From Singulisphaera sp. GP187 (GTDB lineage: Bacteria > Planctomycetota > Planctomycetia > Isosphaerales > Isosphaeraceae): 64,000 nt of DNA. The notes under the pieces were generated by a model. That model was not told the DNA's origin and made no database searches. It worked only from the letters and a program-made list of their open reading frames with translations. Positions 55,993 to 64,000 of the stretch are shown here, in pieces. Numbering within the stretch: position 1 is the stretch's first letter; each line of letters opens with the position of its first letter. Both the position numbers and the translations under genes were made by a program. The DNA lies in NCBI RefSeq assembly GCF_900129635.1, contig NZ_FSRB01000001.1, positions 3,883,501 through 3,947,500 of the forward strand, in the 5' to 3' direction.

Positions 55993-56264
55993 ATGAGCCA
56001 GATTCACCACACCCCGACGTACTCTCGCAGCTCCTCGAGCCCGTCGGGCAGATGATGCCCCTCTCGTTCGCTCGCGAACTGGCGGGACTTCGGGCCGTAC
56101 CCGATGTTCAGGCTCGAATCGATGAATTGGCCGACAAGTCCAACGAGGGAGAGCTGACCGACGAGGAACGGGCTAAGTACACCGCCTACATCGATGCCTT
56201 CGACGTGATTGCCATCCTCCAGGCAAAAGCCCGCTCCGTGCCCGCCAAGCAGCCGAACTCGTAA
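55993..56264 (+). pseudogene. HNH-associated small protein, 5' frameshift in a C run
   Basis: From ATG 56052 the frame encodes MMPLSFARELAGLRAVPDVQ and later ELTDEERAKYTAYIDAFDVI, 70 residues. The coding pattern continues upstream (DVLSQLLEPVGQ) without a start. In another frame ATG 55993, after GAGGAG, gives MSQIHHTP and would join it if one base were added to the CCCC run at 56012-56015. The intact ancestor thus probably had about 90 residues. It is immediately followed (TAAATG) by the HNH gene. Confidence 0.6.
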
Positions 56265-56531
56265 ATGAATGCTGGCACCCGCAGATTCGTGAGGCAGCGA
56301 GCCGAGGGTCGTTGCGAATATTGCCGCCTTCCGCAAGGGGCCAGCCCTTCATCGGCTTCCACATCGAGCACATCACCGCGAAGCAGCACGGCGGCTCGGA
56401 TGAGCCCGAGAACCTGTGCGTCGCGTGCGGGCGATGCAATTCGCACAAGAAGGGGCCGAATCTCACGGGCATCGACCCGGATACCGGGAGAATCGAGCCC
56501 TTGTTCAACCCCCGAAAAATGGCCGACGATC
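56265..56531 (+). pseudogene. HNH endonuclease, frameshifted and 3'-truncated
   Basis: The first frame encodes MNAGTRRFVRQRAEGRCEYC then RLPQGA. After about 56340 the family sequence continues in a second frame as FIGFHIEHITAKQHGGSDEP and ENLCVACGRCNSHKKGPNL. This contains the HNH motif (the EHI, N and H residues) and the two zinc Cys pairs (C-x-x-C at each end). It stops resembling the family after LFNPRK (about 56520). One indel and loss of the 3' third make it non-functional. It marks the right side of the island. Confidence 0.7.
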
Positions 56532-56787
56532 GCCCCTTGCAACCGGGTTGGCGGCCGTCTATCATCATCCTTTCGGACAGTATTACGATTTCCGCAATCG
56601 TAACCCAAACGTTTGACCGCGTGGTCTCGGTGGCAAACTCGTCGAGTGGCATCGGTCGCATCCGTTCGAGGTACACCCCCGACCCCGAAAACCGGTCAAC
56701 GAGCCGACGATTCAAGGCTATCGTGTGGCCGCCTCTGGCAAAACCATCCTGTTCGCAACAGTCCCCCCCGATGGAGTTGCCTCGCTC

Positions 56788-57492
56788 ATGCTTGAAGCCC
56801 GGTCGCTCACGAAGTCGTACAACGGGTTCACAGCCCTGGATTCGCTCGACCTCTCGGTGCGGGCGGGCGAAATCTTCTGCTTGCTGGGGGCCAACGGCGC
56901 CGGCAAGACGACGACGATCAACCTGTTTCTGAACTTCATCGCGCCGACCTCGGGAACCGTCACGATCCGAGGGCTCGACGTGGTTGCCAACCCCTTGGAG
57001 ACCAAGAAGTACGTCGCCTACATCCCCGAAACGGTGATGCTCTATAAAAACCTCTCGGGTCTCGAGAACCTGGCGTACTTCGCGGCGCTGGCCGGTCACG
57101 ATGAGTACTCGCCGACCGACTTGCGCGAGTTCCTCCGCCAGTCCGGGCTCCCCGAGGAGGCGGCCGAGCGACGGGTCGGGACGTACTCGAAGGGGATGCG
57201 GCAGAAGGTCGGGATCGCGATCGCCCTGGCGAAACATGCCGAGTCGCTCCTGCTCGACGAGCCGACCTCGGGCCTCGACCCGAAGGCCTCCAACGAGTTC
57301 GCGAACCTGCTCCGCACGCTGCGTGACCGAGGCGTCGCCGTGCTGATGGCCACGCACGACCTGTTCCACGCCAAAGAGACCGGCACGCGGGTCGGGATCA
57401 TGAAGCGAGGACGAATGGTCGCCAGCCTGGAAACCGACGAGGTCGGGCACGCCGACCTCGAACGCATCTACCTGGAACACATGCACGATTGA
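56788..57492 (+). CDS. ABC transporter ATP-binding protein (paralogue of 23868-24572)
   Basis: ATG 56788 gives 234 residues, exactly the length of the first exporter's ATPase. Walker A GANGAGKT, signature YSKGMRQKVG, Walker B SLLLDEPTSGLD and MATHDLFHAKETG are present. Roughly 70% of residues match the paralogue by eye. The frame is open upstream to 56725, but that part is in the island's right flank and lacks family resemblance. It heads a five-gene plus-strand run with two permeases, a TPR protein and a DUF4198-like protein. Confidence 0.92.
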   Translation: MLEARSLTKSYNGFTALDSLDLSVRAGEIFCLLGANGAGKTTTINLFLNFIAPTSGTVTIRGLDVVANPLETKKYVAYIPETVMLYKNLSGLENLAYFAALAGHDEYSPTDLREFLRQSGLPEEAAERRVGTYSKGMRQKVGIAIALAKHAESLLLDEPTSGLDPKASNEFANLLRTLRDRGVAVLMATHDLFHAKETGTRVGIMKRGRMVASLETDEVGHADLERIYLEHMHD

Positions 57493-57537
57493 TTCTGTTT
57501 TTGCATCAATCGTAACGGTCTGGCGGGGTGGCGATTC

Positions 57538-58953
57538 ATGATCCTTCGCATTGCGCGCAAAGAATTCTGCGACCTGATCCGCGACGGCCGGTTCCGCTGG
57601 TCGGCGGCGATCGTCACGGTGCTGCTGGTGGCCGCGACGGCCGTGAGCTGGCGCAGTTGGTGCGAGCTCCGCGACGAGCACGACCGGGCGCAGGTCGAAG
57701 CCCGAGAGCATTTCGACGACCAGGAGGAGAAGAACCCGCACGCCGCGGCACACTACGGCCTCTACGTGTTCAAGCCCAAGCCGCCGCTGGCGTTCGTCGA
57801 CCCGGGGGTCGACCCCTACACCGGCGTCTCGGTCCACCTCGAGGCGCATCGCCGCAACGAGGTGGGCAACCGGCCGGCCCGCGACGCAACCGCGTTGCAG
57901 CGGTTCGGCGAGCTCACCGCCGCGTCGGTGCTTCAAATGCTCATGCCTCTCTTGATCATCTTCCTGGCGTTTCCGGCCATCGCCGGCGAGCGAGAACAGG
58001 GGACGCTCCGGCAGTTGATGAGCCTCGGCGTCCGGCCAAGAACGCTCGTCGCCGGCAAGGCACTGGGGCTCACGGTGGCCTTGGGGCTGATCGCCGCGCC
58101 GGCCGTGGCCCTGGGCGTGGCGGTGGTGGTCCTGGGGGGACCGGAGGCCGCGCGGACCTGGCCGCACTCGCTCACCCTGTTCGCCGGCTACGCGATTTAC
58201 CTGGGGATCTTCCTCGCCGTCTCGCTCCTCGTCTCGGCACTCGCCGGTTCCTCGCGGGTCGCCCTGATCGTGCTCCTGAGCTTCTGGATCGTGAACGCGA
58301 TGGTCGCCCCTCGTCTGGTAACCGACCTGGCGCGTCGCGCGGTCCCGACGCCCTCGGCGCTCCAGTTCGCCGACGCGATTCGCCGCGACATCAAGGCAGG
58401 CGTTGATGGCCACGACCCGGAAGACGCGCGGATCGAACGGCTCAAGCAAGACACACTGAAAAAGTACAACGTCGAGACCGTGGAAGACCTGCCGATCAAC
58501 TTTCAAGGGATCGCGCTCCAGGCGGGCGAGGAATACGGCAACTCCGTCTTCGATCGCCACTACGGAGCCCTCTGGAAGGCATTCGAGGGGCAAGACTCGT
58601 TGCGGAAAGCCCTCGGCTTCGTGTTCCCCACCCTCGCGATTCGCGAGTTGTCGATGGCCCTGGCCGGGACCGACAACGCCCGGGCTCGCGACTTCGCCGA
58701 CTCGGCCGAGGCCTATCGCCGCGAGCTGGTCCGGGCCCTGAACGTCGACCTCGAACGCAACGGGGCCGACCTGGGCTTCATGTACCAGGCGGGCCCCGAG
58801 CTCTGGAAAAGCATGCCGGAATTCCGCTATCAACCACCGGGCTTGCGCTCAACGCTCACGCGTCAAAGCCTCGCCTGGTCGTCGTTGCTGTTGTGGCTGA
58901 TCGTGGCCACCGGCTTGGTTCGCCGATCGACCCGAACGCTGCGGGTCGACTGA
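57538..58953 (+). CDS. ABC-2 type permease with DUF3526-like domain
   Basis: The 471-residue protein begins MILRIARKEFCDLIRDGRFR with a first helix after it. A long external loop (YGLYVFKPKPPLAFVDPGVD) precedes a helix bundle with FPAIAGEREQGTLRQLMSLG, the ABC-2 coupling motif. A second loop (VEDLPINFQGIALQAGEEYG) and a final helix near TRQSLAWSSLLLWLIVATGL follow. It is the counterpart of 20445-21875. It starts 45 bp after the ATPase stop. Confidence 0.87.
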   Translation: MILRIARKEFCDLIRDGRFRWSAAIVTVLLVAATAVSWRSWCELRDEHDRAQVEAREHFDDQEEKNPHAAAHYGLYVFKPKPPLAFVDPGVDPYTGVSVHLEAHRRNEVGNRPARDATALQRFGELTAASVLQMLMPLLIIFLAFPAIAGEREQGTLRQLMSLGVRPRTLVAGKALGLTVALGLIAAPAVALGVAVVVLGGPEAARTWPHSLTLFAGYAIYLGIFLAVSLLVSALAGSSRVALIVLLSFWIVNAMVAPRLVTDLARRAVPTPSALQFADAIRRDIKAGVDGHDPEDARIERLKQDTLKKYNVETVEDLPINFQGIALQAGEEYGNSVFDRHYGALWKAFEGQDSLRKALGFVFPTLAIRELSMALAGTDNARARDFADSAEAYRRELVRALNVDLERNGADLGFMYQAGPELWKSMPEFRYQPPGLRSTLTRQSLAWSSLLLWLIVATGLVRRSTRTLRVD

Positions 58954-58978
58954 ATTCTTCTTCGATCAAGGCCCCGCA

Positions 58979-60388
58979 ATGCTCCTCAGAAGAATCATGC
59001 GGCATGAGGTCCGACTGCTGGCGGTGGACCGGACGCTCCTGGCCGTTGGAATCCTCCTTGCGGTCGTCGTCGGCTACGGCGTCTTCAACGGCGTCACGTG
59101 GGCGACCTTCCAGCGTGCGACCCTGAACGCGGCCGCTCGCGAAGAGTCCGCGCGTTATCACGACCTGCGAACCCGCCTGGCCTCGCCCGGCTACGGGCCG
59201 GGCCTTCCGGCCGATCAGGTGGGCTTATCGCTCGGGACCCGCTACGCCGCCATGCCACCGGGGCCGCTGGCGTCGCTGGTGATCGGCCAGAGCGACCTCT
59301 ACCCGTACTACGCGCTGGTGACGACGGCGAACCGCCAGTCGGCCCTCGCTCATGACGAGATCGAGAATCCGACCCACCTGATGTCAGGGCGGTTCGACCT
59401 CGGGTTTGTGGTGGTCGTGCTCTATCCGCTCGTGATCCTCGCCCTCGGCTATAACCTGCTGTCGGGCGAGAAGGAGCAAGGGACGCTGGTGATGGTACTC
59501 TCGCAGCCCGTGGGCCGGCGGACGCTCGTCCTGGGCAAGGTGCTGGCGCGCGGGCTCGCCGTGGTCGGCCTCGCGGTCGCGATCTCGATCGGGGGTTACC
59601 TCCTGGCCGGCGGTCCGACCACGGGCGACGGCCTGACACGACTGGGCCTCTGGCTGGCCGTGGTCGCCGCTTACGGGGCGTTCTGGTTTGCGCTGGCCGT
59701 GGCGGTCAATGCGCTGGGACGAAGCTCGGCGACCAACGCGTTGGCGCTGGCCGGGACCTGGTTCTTGCTCGTCGCGGTCGTGCCGGCCATGGCGTCGTTG
59801 CTGGTTCGAGTCGCCTACCCGGTGCCGTCACGGATCGAGTTGATCCAGGCCGTGCGCGAGGCCTCCGACCAGGCGAAGGCCGACGGGCCCAAGCTCAACG
59901 CCAAGTTCCTCGAAGCCCACCCCGAGCTGGCCCGCGGAAAGGCTGAGGCGAGCGAGTTCGCCATCCAGTCACTGGCCGTTCAGGAAGCCTCCGAAGCGGG
60001 GGTCGCCGCAGTCTTGAGCCGCTTCGAGACCCAGTTAGGACATCAGCAACGGCTCGTCGACCGGCTCCGCTTCCTCTCGCCCGCGATCGCCACGCTGGAG
60101 GCACTTCAGGACGTGGCGGGCACGGGCTCAGCGCGGTACACGCACTTCGCCGCACAGGTCGATCAGTTCCACGGTGGCTGGCGCGCCTATTTCCGCCCCA
60201 AGATCCTCGCGGGCGAGTTGATCCGCCGCAACGACCTGGCTCGGATCCCGGCCTTTGCGTTCCGTGAAGAGCCGCTCGGCGCAGTCGCCGCCCGCGCCTC
60301 GGTCGGCCTTGCGGGGCTGGTCCTCCCCACTGTGGTCGTCGGCTCGCTCGGCCTCGCCGCGATGCGCCGCTATCCAGTGGTCGGCTAA
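58979..60388 (+). CDS. ABC-2 type permease with DUF3526-like domain, second subunit
   Basis: The 469-residue protein starts at ATG 58979, 25 bp after the first permease. An N-terminal helix (LLAVGILLAVVVGYGVFNGV) is followed by a loop with PLASLVIGQSDLYPYYALVT. The helix bundle then carries GYNLLSGEKEQGTLVMVLSQ. The large C-terminal loop (HFAAQVDQFHGGWRAYFRPK) and a last helix end the protein. It corresponds to 22313-23806. With the preceding two genes it forms a complete exporter, substrate unknown. Confidence 0.87.
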   Translation: MLLRRIMRHEVRLLAVDRTLLAVGILLAVVVGYGVFNGVTWATFQRATLNAAAREESARYHDLRTRLASPGYGPGLPADQVGLSLGTRYAAMPPGPLASLVIGQSDLYPYYALVTTANRQSALAHDEIENPTHLMSGRFDLGFVVVVLYPLVILALGYNLLSGEKEQGTLVMVLSQPVGRRTLVLGKVLARGLAVVGLAVAISIGGYLLAGGPTTGDGLTRLGLWLAVVAAYGAFWFALAVAVNALGRSSATNALALAGTWFLLVAVVPAMASLLVRVAYPVPSRIELIQAVREASDQAKADGPKLNAKFLEAHPELARGKAEASEFAIQSLAVQEASEAGVAAVLSRFETQLGHQQRLVDRLRFLSPAIATLEALQDVAGTGSARYTHFAAQVDQFHGGWRAYFRPKILAGELIRRNDLARIPAFAFREEPLGAVAARASVGLAGLVLPTVVVGSLGLAAMRRYPVVG

Positions 60389-60416
60389 CACTCATATTCA
60401 CGATAGGCAGACCCCA

Positions 60417-61562
60417 ATGACCATCAAACAAAACCATACAAGCCTCTTTTTTTCAATTCTGGCGATGATCGCGTTTGGTACACCCTGCCCGGCCGTCGAG
60501 CCTAATTCGCCGGCACGCGATGCGGCGAAGTTGCTCGATGCGGGGCGATATCGCGAAGCGCTCGCCCTCCTCGAACCAATTTCACCGACGGCCGCGAATG
60601 ACCTTGAGGCACGCACCCTGCTGGCAAAGGCCTATCTGGGCAACGGCCGCTACCGCGAGGCCGAGGCGACTCTCGCCAAGCCAGAGGTCAGCAAGGCCGA
60701 CCCGGTCTCCCTCGAGCTTCTCGCTCGCTCCGCGGAGGCGCAAGGCGATCTCGACCGGGCGCTCCAACTCATGACCGATGCCGTCGAAGCGAAAGGCAAG
60801 TCACTCGCCTCGACCGAGACGGTCGAAGGTGCCAGCGCCCTGGCGGAATCCCGGACGCGGCTCGGCGAGCTGTCCTTCCGAGCCGGCCGGCTCGACCCGG
60901 CGAAGGAGCAGTTTCACAAAGCGGTGTCGCTGGTCAACCAGGCCCACGCGAAGCTCCATGAGTTGGGAATCCCGCACGACGAAACCGACCCGCGAATGTT
61001 CGCCGCCGGAGCCACCGCCGGCCTGGCGCAGGTCTACGCGGCGAAGGGGGACAACGCCCGGGCCGAGCGCACCTGGCGGGGGGTCGCCGCGCGATCGGAC
61101 GACCCGGCCAGCGTCGCCAGCCTCGCCGCCTTCTTCCTCGCCAAAAACGATCCGAAGACGGCCCGCCGCCACTTCGACCGGGCCTTGCGTCTCTCCGAGA
61201 AGAAGCCAGCCCACCGCCGCGCGCGGGTCCTGATCCTGATCGACCGCGGCGAGTCGTCCGACGAGGCCCTCACGCTGGCCGAGGCCGCCTACAACGATGG
61301 CCCCGACGTCTACGCCCGCGACACTCTTGCCTGGGTCCTCCACCGCCGCGGCGAACATGCTCGCGCTTCGGAGATCCTCCGACCCGCGCTTGAGCTGGGA
61401 ATCCGCGACCCGCTGGTGCTCTACCACGCGGGGTCGATCGCTCAGGCCCTCGGCCACCGCGAGGATGCAAAGCGGCTCCTGTCGCAGGTCCTCAAGATCA
61501 ACCCCGCCTTCGATCCGGTCGCGGCGCAGGCCGCGCGGCAGGCCCTCGAACGACTGCGTTGA
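60417..61562 (+). CDS. Secreted TPR-repeat protein
   Basis: ATG 60417 gives 381 residues with a signal peptide (HTSLFFSILAMIAFGTPCPA). Several tetratricopeptide repeats follow: AAKLLDAGRYREALALLEPI, AYLGNGRYREAEATLAKPEV and SAEAQGDLDRALQLMTDAVE, then later pairs ending with YHAGSIAQALGHREDAKRLL. TPRs are protein-binding scaffolds. The gene lies 28 bp after the second permease and should be cotranscribed with the exporter. Confidence 0.83.
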   Translation: MTIKQNHTSLFFSILAMIAFGTPCPAVEPNSPARDAAKLLDAGRYREALALLEPISPTAANDLEARTLLAKAYLGNGRYREAEATLAKPEVSKADPVSLELLARSAEAQGDLDRALQLMTDAVEAKGKSLASTETVEGASALAESRTRLGELSFRAGRLDPAKEQFHKAVSLVNQAHAKLHELGIPHDETDPRMFAAGATAGLAQVYAAKGDNARAERTWRGVAARSDDPASVASLAAFFLAKNDPKTARRHFDRALRLSEKKPAHRRARVLILIDRGESSDEALTLAEAAYNDGPDVYARDTLAWVLHRRGEHARASEILRPALELGIRDPLVLYHAGSIAQALGHREDAKRLLSQVLKINPAFDPVAAQAARQALERLR

Positions 61563-61576
61563 CTCCCCTTTTTTTT

Positions 61577-61739
61577 CAACGATCCGCCAATGGGCTAAAA
61601 ACCAACTGAAAAGAGCAGACGCAACAAGTCGTTATCCTTTCATGTCTTGCAGCCGACGCGGCGACGCAACTCTTTTCGGGTAAACCTTTTGCAGAAACAC
61701 CCAAATCCTACTGGTTTTTAGCCCATTGGCGGATCGTTG
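61577..61739. repeat. 163-bp element with perfect 28-bp terminal inverted repeats
   Basis: The arm at 61577-61604 (starts CAACGATCCGCCAATGGG) is the exact reverse complement of 61712-61739. Each end abuts a run of about eight T on the plus strand. A nested stem GAAAAGAG (61608-61615) with CTCTTTTC (61670-61677) lies inside. It has no coding capacity and sits between the TPR and DUF4198-like genes. It may be a MITE-like element or an RNA structure with terminator activity (stem followed by T8 at 61740-61747). Confidence 0.8.
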
Positions 61740-61815
61740 TTTTTTTTCCATCGGCCGGGCGAGTTGCCTCGCCCGGCCCCTCGCTTTCCCCCTCCCCCGA
61801 GAACCGAGGACTTTC

Positions 61816-62637
61816 ATGAATTCGATCAAACGCCCCCTGCTGCTCTCACTGGGGCTGGTCCTGGCAACCGCCCTCGCCACCCAGGCCCATACCTTGCGCG
61901 TGCTCGTCAATCGCCCCGTGATTGGGCAAGGCGAGAAGGGAACGGTCTTCCTGAGCTACGGACACCTCCTGCCGGTCGACGAGTTGATTGACGCCGAGGC
62001 CCTGGCTCTGCTTCAGCTCCACACCCCGACCGGGTCGGTCAAGCCGCTGCGGATCTCCGGCAAGTCGCTTCACGCCAACGAGGTCATGTTCGACGAGCCA
62101 GGCCTCTACCAGGCGGCGACCGCCCGCAAGCCCCTGGTCTATTCCACGTATACCGACGCGTCGGGAAAGCAGGCGTTCGCCCGGGTCCCCAAGAGCGAGC
62201 TCAAGCTGCCGGAGGGAGGAAAGCTGATCCTCGGCACGAAAGGGCACCAGTACTCGAAGGCGTTGATCCTCTGCGGCGAATCCTCGGCGAAGTCGCCTGC
62301 ACCGCTCGGGCACAAGCTGGAGATCGTCGTCGAAAGCCCGCTCGGTAACCAGGGTTTCTCGGCCGACCAGCCGGTCAAGGCCCGCGTCCTGTTCCAAGGA
62401 AAGCCGCTGGCCGGCGTGAAGGTCGACGCGGCAAGCACCACGCTGAGCCCGGACGGCCTCCCGGAGACCGCGGCCGAGACCGACTCCGAAGGTCGCGTCG
62501 CGCTCGAGCTGCCCGAACCCGGCACCTGGGTCCTCAACGTGACGTACAAGTTCGACTCCGCGCCGGGGGACCGCCAAGCCTTCGACGTCGAGTCCTACGT
62601 GGCGACCTTCGCCATCCCGGTCGCCGAGGCGAAGTGA
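61816..62637 (+). CDS. DUF4198-like secreted protein
   Basis: The 273-residue protein begins with a signal peptide (RPLLLSLGLVLATALATQAH) and mature HTLRVLVNRPVIGQGEKGTV. The start His right after the cleavage site, then GTVFLSYGHLLPVDELIDAE, is typical of DUF4198 proteins, which are periplasmic and often metal-linked. A C-terminal Ig-like part (GKPLAGVKVDAASTTLSPDG, TDSEGRVALELPEPGTWVL) completes it. In other bacteria DUF4198 proteins accompany nickel or cobalt uptake; here they follow an exporter, so the role is open. Confidence 0.78.
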   Translation: MNSIKRPLLLSLGLVLATALATQAHTLRVLVNRPVIGQGEKGTVFLSYGHLLPVDELIDAEALALLQLHTPTGSVKPLRISGKSLHANEVMFDEPGLYQAATARKPLVYSTYTDASGKQAFARVPKSELKLPEGGKLILGTKGHQYSKALILCGESSAKSPAPLGHKLEIVVESPLGNQGFSADQPVKARVLFQGKPLAGVKVDAASTTLSPDGLPETAAETDSEGRVALELPEPGTWVLNVTYKFDSAPGDRQAFDVESYVATFAIPVAEAK

Positions 62638-62989
62638 CCCAAGGCCATCATCGCTTGAAACTTTCCAACGACCCGATCCAGGGCGAGGAAGCCTCTCGTT
62701 ACTCGTTCCCACGGAGGACCGTGGGAACGAGGGGGATTCCTCGCTCTCTGGCGGGTCGTTGAAACTTTCCAGGCGAGCGGGAATGTTCTCGCTCGCCTTT
62801 AGGCTCGCTTACGCACAAACACCAAACACTTCGCTTACATCCAATCTTCTTGACACCAGAACAACAAGCTCCCCATTCGCCTGAACGAATGCAAAAAGTT
62901 CCCTCGCCCCCTTGCCAACCCCTCGATCGCGCGGTATTACGATTATAAAAATCTTCACACCGCCCCCTCTGGTGAAGGATCAAATTCGT
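62638..62989. other. Intergenic region with REP-like hairpin, no gene
   Basis: About 350 bp before the last DUF1559 gene contain no coding frame. A perfect 13-bp stem, CTCGTTCCCACGG (62702-62714) and CCGTGGGAACGAG (62719-62731), is nested in an outer imperfect repeat (about 62668-62695 with 62735-62760). The GTTCCCACGG word is a dispersed planctomycete repeat. The DUF1559 promoter is presumably in 62770-62970. Confidence 0.6.
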
Positions 62990-63994
62990 ATGCGACGCCG
63001 AGGATTCACACTGATCGAGCTCCTGGTCGTGATCGCGATCATTGCGATCTTGATCGCCCTGCTATTGCCGGCCGTCCAGGCGGCGCGCGAGGCAGCCCGC
63101 CGCTCCCAGTGCGTCAACAACCTCAAGCAGTTGGGGATCGCGCTGCACAACTATCACGACACGATGGGGCGGTTCCCGTTCGGCGCGATTGTCGCACCCT
63201 CGAACAACTACTGGGTCCTCCGCGGCGCCGGTGGCGAACACTACCGCTACTCGGTCCTGGCCATGCTCTCGCCGTTCCTGGAGCAGACGCAGGTCTATCA
63301 CGCGTTGAACTTTGACTTCCCCGTCTTCGATGAGGTGGGGGCCGCGACCCTGCCCAACACCACGGTTTTCGCCCTGAAGGTCGCGCTATTTCTCTGTCCC
63401 AGCGACACGGGGCAGACGGTGCAACCGGGTTTCGCCCCGGGAAACTACATGGGCTGCGCCGGCGACGGTCAGAACAATGGCGGATCGGCCCTCTGGGGCA
63501 ACCCCAACGGCACCTTCTTCTACAACTCGTCGGTGAGTTTGGCCCACGTCAGCGACGGGTCGAGCCAGACCGCCCTCATCAGCGAGAGCGTGCTCGGCCC
63601 CGGCAGCTTCGATATTCCCAAGCCGGGCTCGCCCACCCCGATCAACGTCCAGACTGAGATTCCGTTCACGCCGATCACGAACTACTTGCCGCTGAGCCTC
63701 AGCGAATGCCAGGTCCCGACGCGCTACTCCGGCTGGCGGAACCGCGGTTGGATCCAGGGTGACATGCGCAACATGCTCTACACCCACTTCCTCACCCCCA
63801 ACAGCAAGACCTACGACTGCCTCCGGGGTAGCGACTACGGCTGGAAAACCGCCCGCAGCCGACACTCCGGCGGCGTCAACGTCCTCTTCGGCGACGGCTC
63901 GGTGCGGTTCATCAAGGACTCCATCAACCAGCCGACCTGGGCCGCCCTGGCCACCCGTGCCGGCGGCGAAGTCATCAGCAGCGACGCCTACTGA
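62990..63994 (+). CDS. DUF1559 family pseudopilin-like protein
   Basis: ATG 62990, with AAGGA about 11 bases upstream, gives 334 residues. The N-terminus [20 protein letters not shown] is a prepilin-type signal, followed by [20 protein letters not shown] and GIALHNYHDTMGRFPFG. The C-terminus has HSGGVNVLFGDGSVRFIKDS and ends VISSDAY, close to the end of the protein at 25127-26101 (VISSDQY). The gene ends 6 bp before the window edge, so any lipoprotein partner lies outside. Confidence 0.9.
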   Translation: MRRRGFTLIELLVVIAIIAILIALLLPAVQAAREAARRSQCVNNLKQLGIALHNYHDTMGRFPFGAIVAPSNNYWVLRGAGGEHYRYSVLAMLSPFLEQTQVYHALNFDFPVFDEVGAATLPNTTVFALKVALFLCPSDTGQTVQPGFAPGNYMGCAGDGQNNGGSALWGNPNGTFFYNSSVSLAHVSDGSSQTALISESVLGPGSFDIPKPGSPTPINVQTEIPFTPITNYLPLSLSECQVPTRYSGWRNRGWIQGDMRNMLYTHFLTPNSKTYDCLRGSDYGWKTARSRHSGGVNVLFGDGSVRFIKDSINQPTWAALATRAGGEVISSDAY

Positions 63995-64000
63995 TCCATC

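Overview
The window looks like a chromosome segment of a planctomycete (Planctomycetota), probably near Isosphaeraceae (Singulisphaera/Paludisphaera type). The evidence is two DUF1549/DUF1553 cytochrome proteins with DUF1501 partners, a PVC-type heme-binding propeller protein, three DUF1559 pseudopilin-like proteins, ABC exporters with DUF3526-type permeases, high GC, and dispersed palindromic intergenic repeats whose meaningless translations recur in this phylum. No tRNA, rRNA or CRISPR array was seen. Taxonomy rests on gene content only.

Layout. 1-17.7 kb, all on the minus strand, is a block of exported heme proteins: a DUF1501 protein cut by the window edge, two DUF1549/DUF1553 proteins, a second DUF1501 protein, a PVC heme-binding propeller protein, and a large fusion of TIM barrel, cytochrome c, propeller and cupredoxin. 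18.2-24.6 kb (+) holds a DUF1559 protein, a small lipoprotein, a membrane protein and a three-gene ABC exporter. 24.7-29.6 kb (-) holds a lipoprotein, a DUF1559 protein and an MscS-family channel with four N-terminal repeats. 29.8-34.3 kb (-) is an unusual four-gene operon: two PaaK-like proteins, a Gly-tailed membrane protein and a transglutaminase-like protein. 34.7-48.0 kb is mixed: an internally deleted sialidase-like gene, a polytopic membrane protein, a methyltransferase, a cupin, a DUF4239-like protein, a BASS transporter, a GH63-like glucosidase, an ABC-F ATPase and a Gfo/Idh/MocA protein.

48.1-56.5 kb is an accessory island made largely of mobile and conflict genes in decay. It holds a transposase remnant, a tyrosine integrase with an in-frame TAG, a two-gene cassette of a divergent diadenylate-cyclase-like protein (early in-frame TAA) and an unknown 443-aa protein, a PIN-domain remnant, a frameshifted nucleotidyltransferase, a split and frameshifted Cas4-like membrane nuclease, an intact ParDE module, an intact IS630 element with a TA target duplication, and a frameshifted HNH gene with its partner. 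56.8-64 kb (+) returns to core-like content: a second ABC exporter paralogous to the first but with reversed gene order, a TPR protein, a DUF4198-like protein and a third DUF1559 protein.

The best candidate for an undescribed system is the 49.7-52.1 kb cassette: a second-messenger synthetase-like protein translationally coupled to an unknown partner inside an integrase-bounded island. The 29.8-34.3 kb operon is second. All calls come from reading sequence; no database search was possible.
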